The notes beneath the pieces are model-generated. The model saw only the letters and a program-made list of their open reading frames with translations. It was not told the origin of the DNA and made no database searches. Positions 25,770 to 38,600 of a stretch of 64,000 nt of DNA are shown here, in pieces (position 1 is the stretch's first letter; every line of letters begins with the position of its first letter). A program made the position numbers and the translations under genes. Source of the DNA: Gordionus sp. m RMFG-2023. Taxonomy: Eukaryota; Nematomorpha; Gordioida; Chordodea; Parachordodidae. The stretch lies in the NCBI RefSeq assembly GCF_954871325.1, contig NC_088779.1, positions 23,980,869 through 24,044,868 of the forward strand, in the 5' to 3' direction.

Positions 25770-25990
25770 CTAATTTTGTATAAAATGGATTGATAGATAT
25801 ATGTAATAGGTTTTAGTAAAAGCCTCACACCACATATTGCATGAGCAAATTCTTATCATTTCTCCAATTTTAGGTAATAATATATCCTTAAGATCCTCAG
25901 TAACATTGGCTACGTGCCTGCTAACTGTTGTGGGGCATGGAATAATTATCGACATCCAATTTTCCATATGTCTAAGTCTACAAATCTTTG
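25770..25990 (-). mobile_element. hAT transposase fragment
   Basis: The minus strand encodes a 65-residue open piece. PCPTTVSRHVANVTEDLKD corresponds to the hAT segment P(S/D)..T.SR.....Y, and it is followed by MWCEAFTKTYYIYLSIHFI, matching the first catalytic-region block (DMW...F..ISYI..T.HYI) of Hermes-like transposases. The usual Asp before MW is replaced by Asn in this copy (CNMW). The remainder of the transposase was not found, so it is a dead fragment. Confidence 0.7.
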
Positions 25991-28504
25991 TAAAAGATAT
26001 ATAAATTCAGGTCATTTAATGGCTGGAAATGGCCTAAAAAAGATTAAAGAATAATATAATAAAAATTAAAATACCTAATGTCTCTAGCACGATATTCTTA
26101 AAATAAAAATTCGATTTAGCGTTTTGTTTAATAATGACCTCTTATTTTTTTTTTATTATCTATCAAATTTTCATAATTTTGCTGATGAACATTAATGCCG
26201 ATGGAGAAGGATGTGCTACTTTTGTTATTATATTTATAGATGGATTCGCAATCATTGAGGGGAATCCAATCTAGCTTGTTGTCATTTCCATCGAAAATAA
26301 TTTTAAATTGTTCCCCACATTAAAGATTTAAGTTTATTAATATCTAAACTTGTAAATATTTTTAATTTTTTTAGATATATATTCTTTATTCATAATATAA
26401 TTTACAAATAAAAATTAGATTAAAAAATATGTTTTATGTTATAAAAAATAAAATTAAAATAAAAAGGGTAAATATAGAAATAAACAACCACCTACCCGTT
26501 CTTAAAAATTTTTAATCTAACTTCAGTATCAATTGCTTGTTATAATTAGTAAATTTTGGAAATATATCAGCATAATATTAACCCGAGAATGTATAATAAA
26601 GTTGATTTTCTCATTCATGTATAATTATAAAATTATGAATTTTTCAAATCCCCTTATAAATTAATATATTCAAAAAAAAATACATATATTTGCGATGCCT
26701 TGCGCCCTCTTCTTTCCTTTGTTTCTGTTAAGTAGATATAAGGCAACCATTTTTTTAAAAAAATATAAACGTTTCATATTGAAAAAATGAAAGTTACCAC
26801 TTTAATTTAAACAGAGCTGCGGCTACGTTTTTTTTATTAGCGTTTTGAAACGTTGGAAACGCTCAATTTGTCGCACTAACTTATAAATATTTAACAAAAA
26901 AAACAAATTTAATATGAAAATTTGAAGAAAATTGAATCAAACAATTGTCAAGAAGTCTTGTCGCCAAATGGGAATACTCGTAGAAATATAGAATATAAAT
27001 TTTTTTTTAAAATCAATCATTCGTTTTATATATCTTGTTGAAATTATTTTTATATTTCCTTATCCTTATCTATTTTTGTCTAAATTTTTATAGAACTTCT
27101 TTCTCATATTCAAAATTCAATTTTTTTGATGACTAAAATTTTTTTTATGAGATTTTGCTTAAAATTCTATCTCTTGCTTATTTTTTATGAATAAAAGATA
27201 TTTCATGATGAAATGATGAATTTAAAAAATGGAACTTTGTTGATCTACAAAGATCTTTAATTAAAAATTTTGGGCGAAAATATATATTAAAATGCTCATT
27301 TGAGGATTTAACAGATAAAATTAATATTTTATAACCCGTGCTATCGATTCACCATAAATATGTTGAATTCAATATAATTTTTTTCTATTTAGAGGGGTAA
27401 CACAAGATGTAGAGGCTTCCCCATAAAAGTAACAGGGGTAAAATTTGACTTCCTACCTATAAAGTGCCAAAATTAAACTAAGCAAATAAGTGTAAAAGAT
27501 TTCTAAATCAAAATTAGTAAAAATAAAAGGAAATCCTACAATTTTATTCTCCTGATTGGAAGTCCCTAATTTCTTCAACTTATGTTATAAATCTTAAAAA
27601 TAATTTCCACTTTAGCAGCATAATTTTTTAAAAAATATCATATTTTATTGCAATTTCGAAATTCAGATAAGATTTTTTTAACCGAAAGTCATAACTTCTA
27701 ATAAAAAAAAGCACTATGAAAAATATAATTGATAAGTAAATATCTTTCTTTCTATTGAAATGACAAGCAACACATTTTTTTTAAAAAAAATGATTTTTGT
27801 TCCTGAAAATATAGGTAGCAAAAAATTCGATTCGAATTCAAAAGCCAATCTAAGCCAAATAAAGGGTAAATTAAATACCTATGGAAGTAATTGGCTATGG
27901 CTTGATGTAAAAAATGCCCAAGGGTCGGCTTAAAGGATCGGCTAGAGTCTAAACCGATTTTAATAGCTCGGGTTCGGAGTCGCGAGAAATTCCCTTTATA
28001 ACAACACTAATTTGTAAACATTTTATAAATTTTGTCATTATCTTTTCTTAATAGAGTAGTTTGGCTCGGTAAGTCAAAGTGCCCAAGATAAGATGGAGTC
28101 ACCTTTTTAAAGTTTCGTTGAAGTATAAAATAAAAACTGATATTATTATATAAATATTTTTATTTTGATAATTAGATTATATGAATCGATTAAATGTTAA
28201 TCTATTTCTTGATTTTTAGTTAGTCCTTCTACGTCTATTTTTTTTGTAATCCCTTATATTACTAATATTATAATAACACAACAAAAACTTTATTTTTGTG
28301 GTTATTATATAAATATTAACTTTTGAGAGAGAGAAAAATACTTAAAATATAGATATACACACTACAAGAGATGAATAAGTTTTTAGGCTAGATAATCTGG
28401 ATAGAAATCTTAATATAGTTTAAAAAAAAAATATCTTTGAAGATTACGGGAGAACTAATTCAAGGATATATTGAAGAGTATTGCTTAAGTTTACTCTTCT
28501 TTAT

Positions 28505-28698
28505 AGTTAAAATTATTTTAAAAATGGCTAACTCAATATTTTAGCCAGAAAAATATTGCCTAAAGCCTCAAGATTTTACTAATAGATGCCCTAACCTTTG
28601 TACCATCTATGAGAAAATCTTCAGACTTGCTAAATACTTTTCTGAATAAAATATTGAGTTAATCGTTTTTAAAAATCGTTCAACGTTTGACATCACTA
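28505..28698. mobile_element. Foldback MITE copy D
   Basis: The internal AACTCAATATTTTAGCCAG block is shared almost exactly with copy C, and the complement ATATTGAGTTAATCG follows on the right. The right end is ATCACTA. The left end is worn away. Confidence 0.7.
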
Positions 28699-29004
28699 GT
28701 TATATATTATATCGCTAAAAAGTGACTGGATCCGATATTTGTTATATATATTTTTTTAAATCGAATAACTTGTAAAATTTTCACAAGTAAAAAAAAGTTA
28801 GTTATAAATTACATTTAAAACACAATAATCTAATTAGTTAGAACTATATTTTCCCTAAGGAGCAATTAATAGTCATGGGCATGGGTAAATAGTTACAAGT
28901 AGTTATCTGTTAATATTTTAACACTACCATTTAAAGCGCCAGAAGTCATTTATTAATAGATACTTTAATAAGTGATACTTCATCATCAAGACGATACCGT
29001 ATCA

Positions 29005-29095
29005 TGACGGGTATTTCTTATGGCGACAGTTTGCCATGCGAAATTTTATTACGCGCCATTTCATCACACGACATTTGCTCATATTTTTTAACTCG
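29005..29095. repeat. Repeated GCGACA/ATTT motif patch
   Basis: ATGGCGACAGTTTGCCATG, CGAAATTTTATTACGCGCCA and ACACGACATTTGCTCAT occur back to back, each a variant of a (CAT)GCGAC-A-TTTGC motif in both orientations. Such motif clusters typify the ends of non-autonomous DNA transposons. No partner end was found. Confidence 0.4.
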
Positions 29096-32000
29096 ATTTT
29101 TAATGAGAATAATATTTGTTCCCTCAAATTTGTTTATCTAAGATTGGCATATTTTGTGATGTAGGGCATTCGCAAAAAAAAATATATATAAAACGGGTTG
29201 ACCTATTTTCCTTTAAGATAATTTTAAAATTGCTTTGATTAAATGACTACAATTGGCATCATCGCCTTACTTAATAAGTAATATGAGCAAAATAAAAAAT
29301 ATGATATCATGCTTAAAGCGTGAAGTTAGTCAACTTCTAGAAGCCTCATTTTTAACATATATATCAATAATTATGGGTATATTTGGTATTTTAGTGCTTA
29401 GACCAGATATTTAAAAGAAAAAAGTATTATTGGCAAGGTAAGAAATGCCATAACGAAAATGATAAAGCACTGAATATTTGGTTTCAATAATATTGAAGAT
29501 TTGATTGTACTCTTTATCGAGCAAAATAGTTATAGGCGGAAATAAAAAATAATAACGTCACGCTCTAGGCTGCGTCTTAATATCAAATTTGGAATCACAA
29601 ATAAATTTCATCGAAAAAAATTATGATGCATTTTTCCCGGATGAGTATTTTTGAATCTTATGATTACGATCTTTACATATTATTTATCCTTTTCTGTTTA
29701 TTTAATAGATATAGAAGTAAAATAAATGCTTTTATATTATGAATCAAATTATATTTTTAAAAATTTTATTTGAATATGATCTCACACTAAGATTCAACCT
29801 TAAGCCAAAAGTTTGACACTTTTAAAAGCACTGATTCTAAAGTTTATATCAATATATGATGCTTAATTAATATATTTAATTAAGTTTTTTCAATCCCTTT
29901 TATTGATAGTAAAAATAATAAAACTCAATTATTGGTAGAAAGATATAAAGAAAAAAAATATAGAGGCAATTAAACGCAATTATAATAAAACGTTTGATTT
30001 TGTTATTTAATTTTATTTTTATCTGAGATATATAATTGAGCATTAGATTTAATATACAACATCAAGTTGGATCCCTTAAATTTTAAAATAAACTATCATA
30101 AATATAAAAAATTGGCATTTATTGTCTTCAAAATGACACTGCCCTGACTCCATCTTTGATAACTTTATAATTTAGTAGCGGTAGTATTTAAAAAAGCGTT
30201 CGAATAGACTTGTGGCATAAAATGTGATATCAAAAAAAAGATAAATAGATTAAAATAAATAATTTTTTACTTGTAAGTACTAGGGTAAAGCGATTTGTTT
30301 AGTAAAGAGTTTTTAAAAAAAAACTAATTCTAAGTGACCCTTTATACTTGAGAAAAAGAAAATTCAGTATATGTTCTTTGGAGAAAGCCCCTTCCTAATC
30401 TTAGAATATTTGGGAAGGGTCCCGCTTTTGAATTTATGAATTTTATTTTTTAAAGAAATGTGCCTAATAAATATGTATTATTTATTCATGGATAGAATTT
30501 TTTTTCTCGTATTTTTAAATGGGGGATGAAGCTCCTCTCTGGGATGATTTTATAAGAAATAGAAGAAAATAAAATCTCGGAGAGTTTTATAAATTTAAAA
30601 TTAAAAGGAAATTGTCTAAATATTAATTATAAAAGTGTTATGAAACAGATAATTCTTCACAATCATATTTTACTTGAGGGAGATTCCATATCCAAACCTC
30701 CCTTGTCTAACGCCACTATATACAATTATAACTATAACAGATTTATCCAAAGATAGAAATTACTATACTTATATGTATTTATTTACATCTAAAATTTATT
30801 CATTTATTTTCTAAGCGATTTGGGCATATAATTTTAAATAAAAAAATAAAACATTTAAATTTATTCATTTTTTAAAGAATGATTTCCGAAGAAGCAAATG
30901 TGACGGGGAAAGTTATCAAAATCTGTGAAAAAAAAATACATTAATATTCAATTTTCTCTTAAAAAACCATTATATACATATTATACAATAATAAAACGAA
31001 TGCTAACTTCAATTCCTTACTTTGAAATGAAAAAAAATAAAATAAAATCTTGACTTCGAGAACTTGAGTAAAATGTAATTGCATATCTAGCCTCCTTGTA
31101 ACATCCTCTAAATCAACATATTTCTTAAAATATAAATGATGATATTATAATATATTACATTTTACAATTCAAATTTATTCATTTTTTAAAGAAAATGATG
31201 AATATTTAAATTTATTCATAAAAGGGAACATATCTCATCTCATGTCTTTCAAAAAAATTTTAAAAAAATCTTCTATTATCAAAGTAAAATAATGATGGAG
31301 ATTTTCTCTTACAGTAGGACAAAAGACCAAACATTTCTATTTATAAAAATATTAACTTTCGACTTGAGAAAAAGCTATAAAAAATTTGGTTCCTATTCTA
31401 AATCGCTAAAAACAAAGGAAAATTGGAAATTTCGTACTATTTGAATTGTTAAACCGGTATTAACCTTTATTACTGAACCTAAACCGAACCCACTTGTTGT
31501 CGAGATCTTCCATCGATTTCTGTTTTAGTAAGAATAATAACCTAAATCGAAACATTTTTTTTTGAAGAAGATGTTAGACTAGGAATTGTTAGTAAAATGT
31601 CATCTCTTAATTTGCATGGTGAGTAATGTGCATTCCACTAAATTGGGGCGATCTGATTTATTTCATATGGAAGTTACAGATTTCAGCATAAATTATTATA
31701 AAACATGCCCCTTTTACATCTGAAATTTAGATATCACTTGAAATACTTTGATCATCCACCAGAACCACCTTTGTAATATGCCTAATTCTTGTATCATATA
31801 TACCTCATTAAATTCTACTAGTAAGATGTTTCCCTTGATATTGTGGGCCCAGTAAATAAGGAGATGTGTGATCACATGTATTTATATCGTTTTTTATTTT
31901 TTAAACATATTTTCAACTTTTCTTTGTCTTCAGATTTTTTAGAATATATAACCCTATTTGACCAGGTCAAACACTTCTCCTGTCAATTGACTGAATGGTG

Positions 32001-32652
32001 AACGATCAATTGACCGACTTGCCAACCCTGCAATACTTTAAAAGTTTATTGTAATTTAAATCTAAATATACAATATTTTTATTTTATATTAATAATATGA
32101 TAGTGTAAATGTAAATGTTAAAATATTTTTTTAAATATTTACAGATTTTTACATATATTTTTTAAAATAATTCTATATTGATTTTAAGATTAAATGATCG
32201 GAAGAGAATTTCTATTATTCAATATGCAACAAGATGTCAAGGGTAAAAAAAAATAAAATAATATATGAAAATCATTAAATTAATTTTTGGAGAAAGCAAA
32301 CTTGAAAATATTAAATATTTATAATTTAAATTAAAATATTTTAGATGTCTCATTTTTTTTTTAATTGTCATATTTTTTTTTATTATAAACAATTTTGTTA
32401 TTTCTCCTAAATTTTAAGATTAAATTTTTTATTAAAATAAATTGTAAAAAAAAAACCAAATCGATATTTTATTAACAACAAAAATCTTAATAATTAAGGA
32501 GATAAAATAAAATTTTGAGAAAATTTAAAAATTTGGAGAAAAATTTTAAAAAAATTTACACTTTTTTTGGATAGTAATAATAAAAAAATTATTATATTTG
32601 TCATTAAATATAATTTGATTTTTTATATTTCGAATTCATTCCTTTTTCTTTG

Positions 32653-35600
32653 ATGGAGAATGAAGTAGACATTGGAAGAGCGAATTATCTTCACGATATC
32701 GATAACATCAATTGGGATACACATATTATGATAAAAAATAGGAAATCGGATGACACGGGCCCCGAAATTACGAAAAAACAAAATGGAATGAGTAACGGCG
32801 GGCAAAAAAGACACCGTATTTATAGTGATATATTATCAAAATTTGATCCAACTTGCGTTCACGACTACATGCGAAACGTGGGATTAAGCACTAAACATGG
32901 GTATAAAACATAAAAATCTCTTCTTTTTTTTTTATTATACTCAAGGCCAAAATTTTCTAAAAAATATTTTGAAAAAAAACCTATTAAAAGATTGTATATT
33001 GGATTAGTTAATTTTAGGTCTTAAATAAAATTTAGCTAGATGGATTAAGGTCAGTGGTTTATATAGAGAGTTGTCATTTAAATTAAAAATATCTAGATTA
33101 AATCTAATACAATTTATTAAAGCATACTGAATCACAGAATAAGCTAGATCAACCCTATTTTTGTTTTAAATTGTACATTAAATGACACTAAAAAAAATAT
33201 CAACTTAAATTTATTTAAAACATATATATATTTAAATCTTAAATTTATTTAAAATATATATATATTTAAATCTTAAATTTATTTAAAATATATATATATG
33301 TAAATCTTATATTCATTTAATTTTAATATTTTTTTAAAATTTGATTTTTGCCAAAATCGTTATCAATCAATATACAGTATACTTATACCCTGGGAATTTC
33401 GCTATAAACATTTGATAGATTTCTTCATACGAATTTTTTTAAAGAAATACATAAAAATTGCAAAATTTGTTTGAAAATCACAAGGTAAATATATTCTATT
33501 ACACGTGCATCTCTTCCAAAAAAAAAATTTTAAAAGAGGCGCTCTATAAAGGATTTATATTTTTAGAGTTTGCCATTGCTAATTATTGTTATGGAATGAA
33601 GGTGTCGGTTAGATAATTTCATACGTAGGCTAATGGGGTTAGTTAGATATAGGCGATGACCTGATTATGATTTTTCAATTTTGTTTTAATATATAAGTTT
33701 CATTAAAACACGTATGGGGTAGGGTTACGCTGCATTTACAAGCGTTGCATTATTTAACGCAGAGTTATTACGACTTATTCAGTTTTAAACAACTAATGTA
33801 AGATAAAGCTAATATAGAGATAATTATTTTATATACTTATCGAATTCACTATTATTTTTATAATCGTATAGCATATATTTTATCAAAGCATCGCAACATA
33901 TGCTTTTCAAATTTTATCATAGTGTTATCATCATAACGCTCCATATACGCTTTATTTTGTAATAACGCAATGCTTGAATTTAACTACTATAAATGAGGCC
34001 TTAGCTATATGGGGTCTAAAATATTTTTATTATGGGATTCTTACCGAAACCCGCGTTCCGCAACGATATCTATTTGAATTCGCGAACATATATTATATAT
34101 GTTTCTATACCTTAGAATGATAATAATTTTTCTTCTTCTTTAGTCAAACCTAAATTATTATTTTTATATATACCCTTCATGTGCGTAAAATAAATATATG
34201 TTAATTTGAAATTATGATAATAAAAAACAAAAAAAATTCATCGTTCTGAAATAATTTTTACCTCAAGGAATTTTTTTTTTTACAGATGCGTTTTTTAGTA
34301 AAAATTTAAGATATATTATTTTTTTAAAAAAATAACACTTTCCTTTTTTAAAAAAAAATGTCTAACGACGCTCTTGGTTGCCACTGCTTCATGGATAGTG
34401 TTTAGATTTGGCTATACTATATTGAATACCCCCCCTAACCTCCCTTCCTTTTTATGGGTAAAGGTCATTTTACAATCACAACTATCTAAATCAAGTCATA
34501 ATATTAATTTTTTAAGTCCTAATTTCCCAATTATGACACTGAATATATTAATAATATTACACTTATCCTTTTATATTCCTTCATCATAAACATTACTTAA
34601 CAAAATATACCATTTATAGATATATATTCATAATATACAATACAAAAGTTTTTTTTGTATTAAATTCACTGAATAGTAATTTATCTGTATAATATTATAC
34701 ATAATAAGATAATATTTTATTAAAATGATTTTCATAAAAATATTTTATAGAAGAAGGAAAAAAAATGATTAAAATTTTTTGTTATTTCAATTTCATATTA
34801 ACATAAATTTTGGATTTTATATATATTTCATGTTGAAAAAATATTGGTTATCAATGATAAATTATTAATATTATATAATGATAAATGGCTTGGATTGGCT
34901 TTTTTTCCAAATTATGTTCAAATATTTTATTATATTATCCTATATCATTAATGTATGATTGCCAGAAATAACGAATGATGATCCATGTATAAAATATAAA
35001 TTTCGAGCTATGTTTAATGAGATATTAGGCTTGAAAATCAATTCTATCCTTCATTTTCGAATATCATATATTAATATTATAGTATATAATATGAAATATG
35101 AAATATTATATTTTAATAATTTATTAATAAAAATATGATTTCATTCTTCCAACATCATTGTGGTGCATCTTTAAAATACCTATTTTGTCTATGTACCCTA
35201 CAAACAATTGATGGAGAGAAGGGGAGATCTGAGTTTATAACATTATACATAGTAGTAGCTTTAATCAATGCTAACAACTACTCAGTTAAAATGCAGACAT
35301 CTTCAACATATTTTTTTGTCAATTTAAATTATTGAAGATTTTTATTTAAAATCGTTAGATTTATTAGTAAATCTATATTTTAATGTAATAGTATTAATAA
35401 TCGGTTTAAATTTATATTATATACATAAAATCTACTGTTTGATGATCGAAATTTAAAATTTGAAAACTTAAATGTATTTTATCTATGGTATTTTACACAA
35501 ATCTACATGTTCTCTTAATGTTTTTTTTATCTTGACAGGATCTTTATGGGAGTGATTAGTTCTATAGACCATTAATCAAATTAATTAGAAATAGCCATAC

Positions 35601-38600
35601 TATTAAAAATTGATGTATCCATATCTGCAATCGTTTTTTTGCTATAAAATTATTAAAGTAACATAAGCCACTGGCGTTAACAATTATGAATATTATGAAA
35701 ATTAAACACATTTATAAAGTATATAATATATATTCATTATAATAATTTTAGCATTAGCTTTTGGTCAAAAGTGAGGTGTAAAGGCCCTTTGGAACAGGGC
35801 AAGAAACATTAACATACCAATTATTGATCTATCGACTATTTTAAATTATCTGTTCAAAGTTTATTAGACATACACATATGATATTAGAAAGAAAAACCCA
35901 GTAGTTCTTAGTAAAAAAATTAAAATATTTTCTTTACACTGTAAAAGTCAATTACAGAATTGTTAAACCCTACTTTTAAAAGTAGCGCGTCACCGCTATC
36001 GATATTTGTCAAAAAAAGTAGCGCGATACCGCTATCACTACCCATCAAAAAAAGTAGCGGGCTATTAGCTACTAATTTTTAAAAGTAGCTTTGGCTACTT
36101 TTTATAAAAAAATTAGAAAAATTAGTTTTATTTTTTGCTTATAAATTAAATTGCATAGTATATAATATATAAAAATCAACATTTATAAATATTTAAATAT
36201 AGTTAGTTTTGAAATTTAAAAAAGGCGTTTAGGGGATTTTCTACTATATTTGTATCCGTTATTTCAAAAAAATGATCAGTGAAGTCGTTTTTATGGTTCC
36301 AACTAGGGCCTCTTTGCTGCTATCTCAATCAGTGTCTGGCAACAAAAAATTGTTTTACGAGGGGATAGAGTTTTAATCATCATGGTAAATGATAGATTAT
36401 CAACCAAATGATATTGGCTGAACTGTATCAATTATAAAATCGACAATAAATTTATCAGATCGTTTCTGAGAAATATTGGTATGTGCAATATTATTAATCA
36501 ATTTAGCTAGAATTGAATTGGTCTTCATTCTTATAAAATAAATACTATTAGAATTTAAAAAATTACCTTTAATTGTTTTTGAGGTTACTAGATTTGTTTT
36601 AGGATATATTTTTTTACAGTTTGAACAAATAAATTTGTAGGCATCTTTTATTTTTACATTAATTTGAAAATATTTGTCAAATTTTGGAAATGAAAAATTT
36701 GTATTAATTTATATATTACATTCGATATTTTTATTCAAAAATAATTAAATGATATAAACATTTGTGTAAGATCATCTTAAATAAATAAATGTTCCAAATC
36801 TACATTGGGCTCCTCTGACACCACATTTTTCATAAAAATTCGAAAAAAATTTTAAAAATTGTGGAAAAAGTATGATTTGCTATATTATAGAGGGAACTAT
36901 CTTTGGATGTTTTATTCCATCATTTTAGTATGGTTTTAGGTTTTATGATCTTTTTGTAAAATCCTTTTCAGTTGGGCATGGTCTCCATTACCTAAAAAAA
37001 TATCTATGTTTTTAGCAACTAGAATGTAATTGTTGAAATACTTGAAATAATAATCCTTTCTGACACATCGATGCCAAATTTCTGGAATCAGTATATATAT
37101 ATATATATATACATACAGTTCCCGTGTAAATATCAAAACTGTTAACGAGTCCTTATACTAGCATCATCAAATAAAGCTATTAATATTGTTAAAATTAATT
37201 GATCAATCACAGATTTTAAATTGTTTAAAATAAATTAAACAATTTTGTAATATGAAATAGTCTTATAATTCCATGAAAGATTCCTCATTTAAATAAATCA
37301 ATATGATATCAAAACAAAATTTTCATTAATAAATGGAGTCTTATTTTATGCAATTTGTTATTGTTTTACTCAATATATCCTAATGAAGAAATGTGTATTC
37401 AAACCTAAATAAGTGTAGGATTTTGAAGAAGGGTTACTTAAACTTAACTAGAAAAAATTTAACCTCCTGTTCTGATGGAACGGCCATTTAGGAGTTTCTG
37501 CTTGAAGGAGTCTCATACGCGAAATATGGCATATCATGGAGCCTGCCTGTTTTGGAGGAGCAAACCCTCTCTAATAAAAATTGAAAATCGTTGTTTCTTT
37601 TGATATTGCATTATTATATAAGTTCTTTATCATTGAAATAGAAAATAAATAACTATTTATAAACAAAAATATTATTAGAATGTCAATTTTAGGCATTTTC
37701 AGACAATTCTTATTTTTTAGATTTTTAATTTAATTATCGAGATAAATAAGATTGAATGGAATAGATTAGACTTATTGATTTAAAATATCGAATATTATAT
37801 TAAATAATATATATTTCCCAATATAATTTATTATATTTTAATACCCTTTTACACGATATAGAGATCACAGGGACAGGATACCAACCATAACTTAAAAAGA
37901 TTAAAATTATATTCAGTCTTTGTTCAAAGGAATTTTAGATTTGTTAAAATATATAAAGCTTTAATGAATTATTTTAATGGATTATTGGATATTTTATATA
38001 TTTATATATTTTTTGAATAAAATTCTTTTTATATGAATAAAACTTTTTTTTTGGTCAAATATCAAAGAATAAATGATATCCTTTAGAATAACATAAAGGC
38101 AATAATATTATTATAATCATTGGAATTAAGTTAAAATAATTTAAAATGTAAAAATATGAATAATAAATATATAATACAAAAAATGATATGAAGGAAATCA
38201 TAATCTATATAATTTTATATCTTACCCACCCTAGCGGAAGGGGATATGAGATTACTTATTATATTGATTAAATATCAAATATAAAACATATATTATGACA
38301 TACCAGGGTTAACTTTTATATTACCATTGGGGGGGGGGAGGGTGTTTAAGCCAAAAAAAGGGGGAAGAATACTAATTAAAGAAAAATAAATGGAACTTAT
38401 ATGTATAATATTATATAATTTTATCATAAAACATATGATCGTTTGTAGGGATGTCCCATTGCATTCTGTTAGAGCTAAAGTATTTACCTTAAACCCGACC
38501 AACATCAATATAAACGAAAATTGGATTCCGTTATCCTATGGCGACGTTACGGTATCATTCTATTATGACAAGAGTCGTCAAATTTACAGAATCTTGAGCT

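Larger units (their letters stand above)
25991..32652. other. Intergenic DNA, repeat-bearing
   Basis: No coding exon was recognised in this 6.6 kb. Contents: a small hairpin near 26840 (AGCGTTT ... AAACGCT); a GC-richer scrap at about 27815-28010 ending in TAACAACACTA, the family end of the foldback MITEs; foldback copy D; a GTAACTAGTTAC-like scrap at about 28780-28935; a GCGAC/ATTT motif patch at 29005-29095; and a hairpin at about 30388-30420 (CCCCTTCCTA ... TGGGAAGGG). Promoter elements for Homer could not be identified. Confidence 0.45.

Noticed and set aside
38293-38508. Minus-strand ORF across the G10 run
   Set aside because: It is antisense to the Homer EVH1 exon and low complexity.
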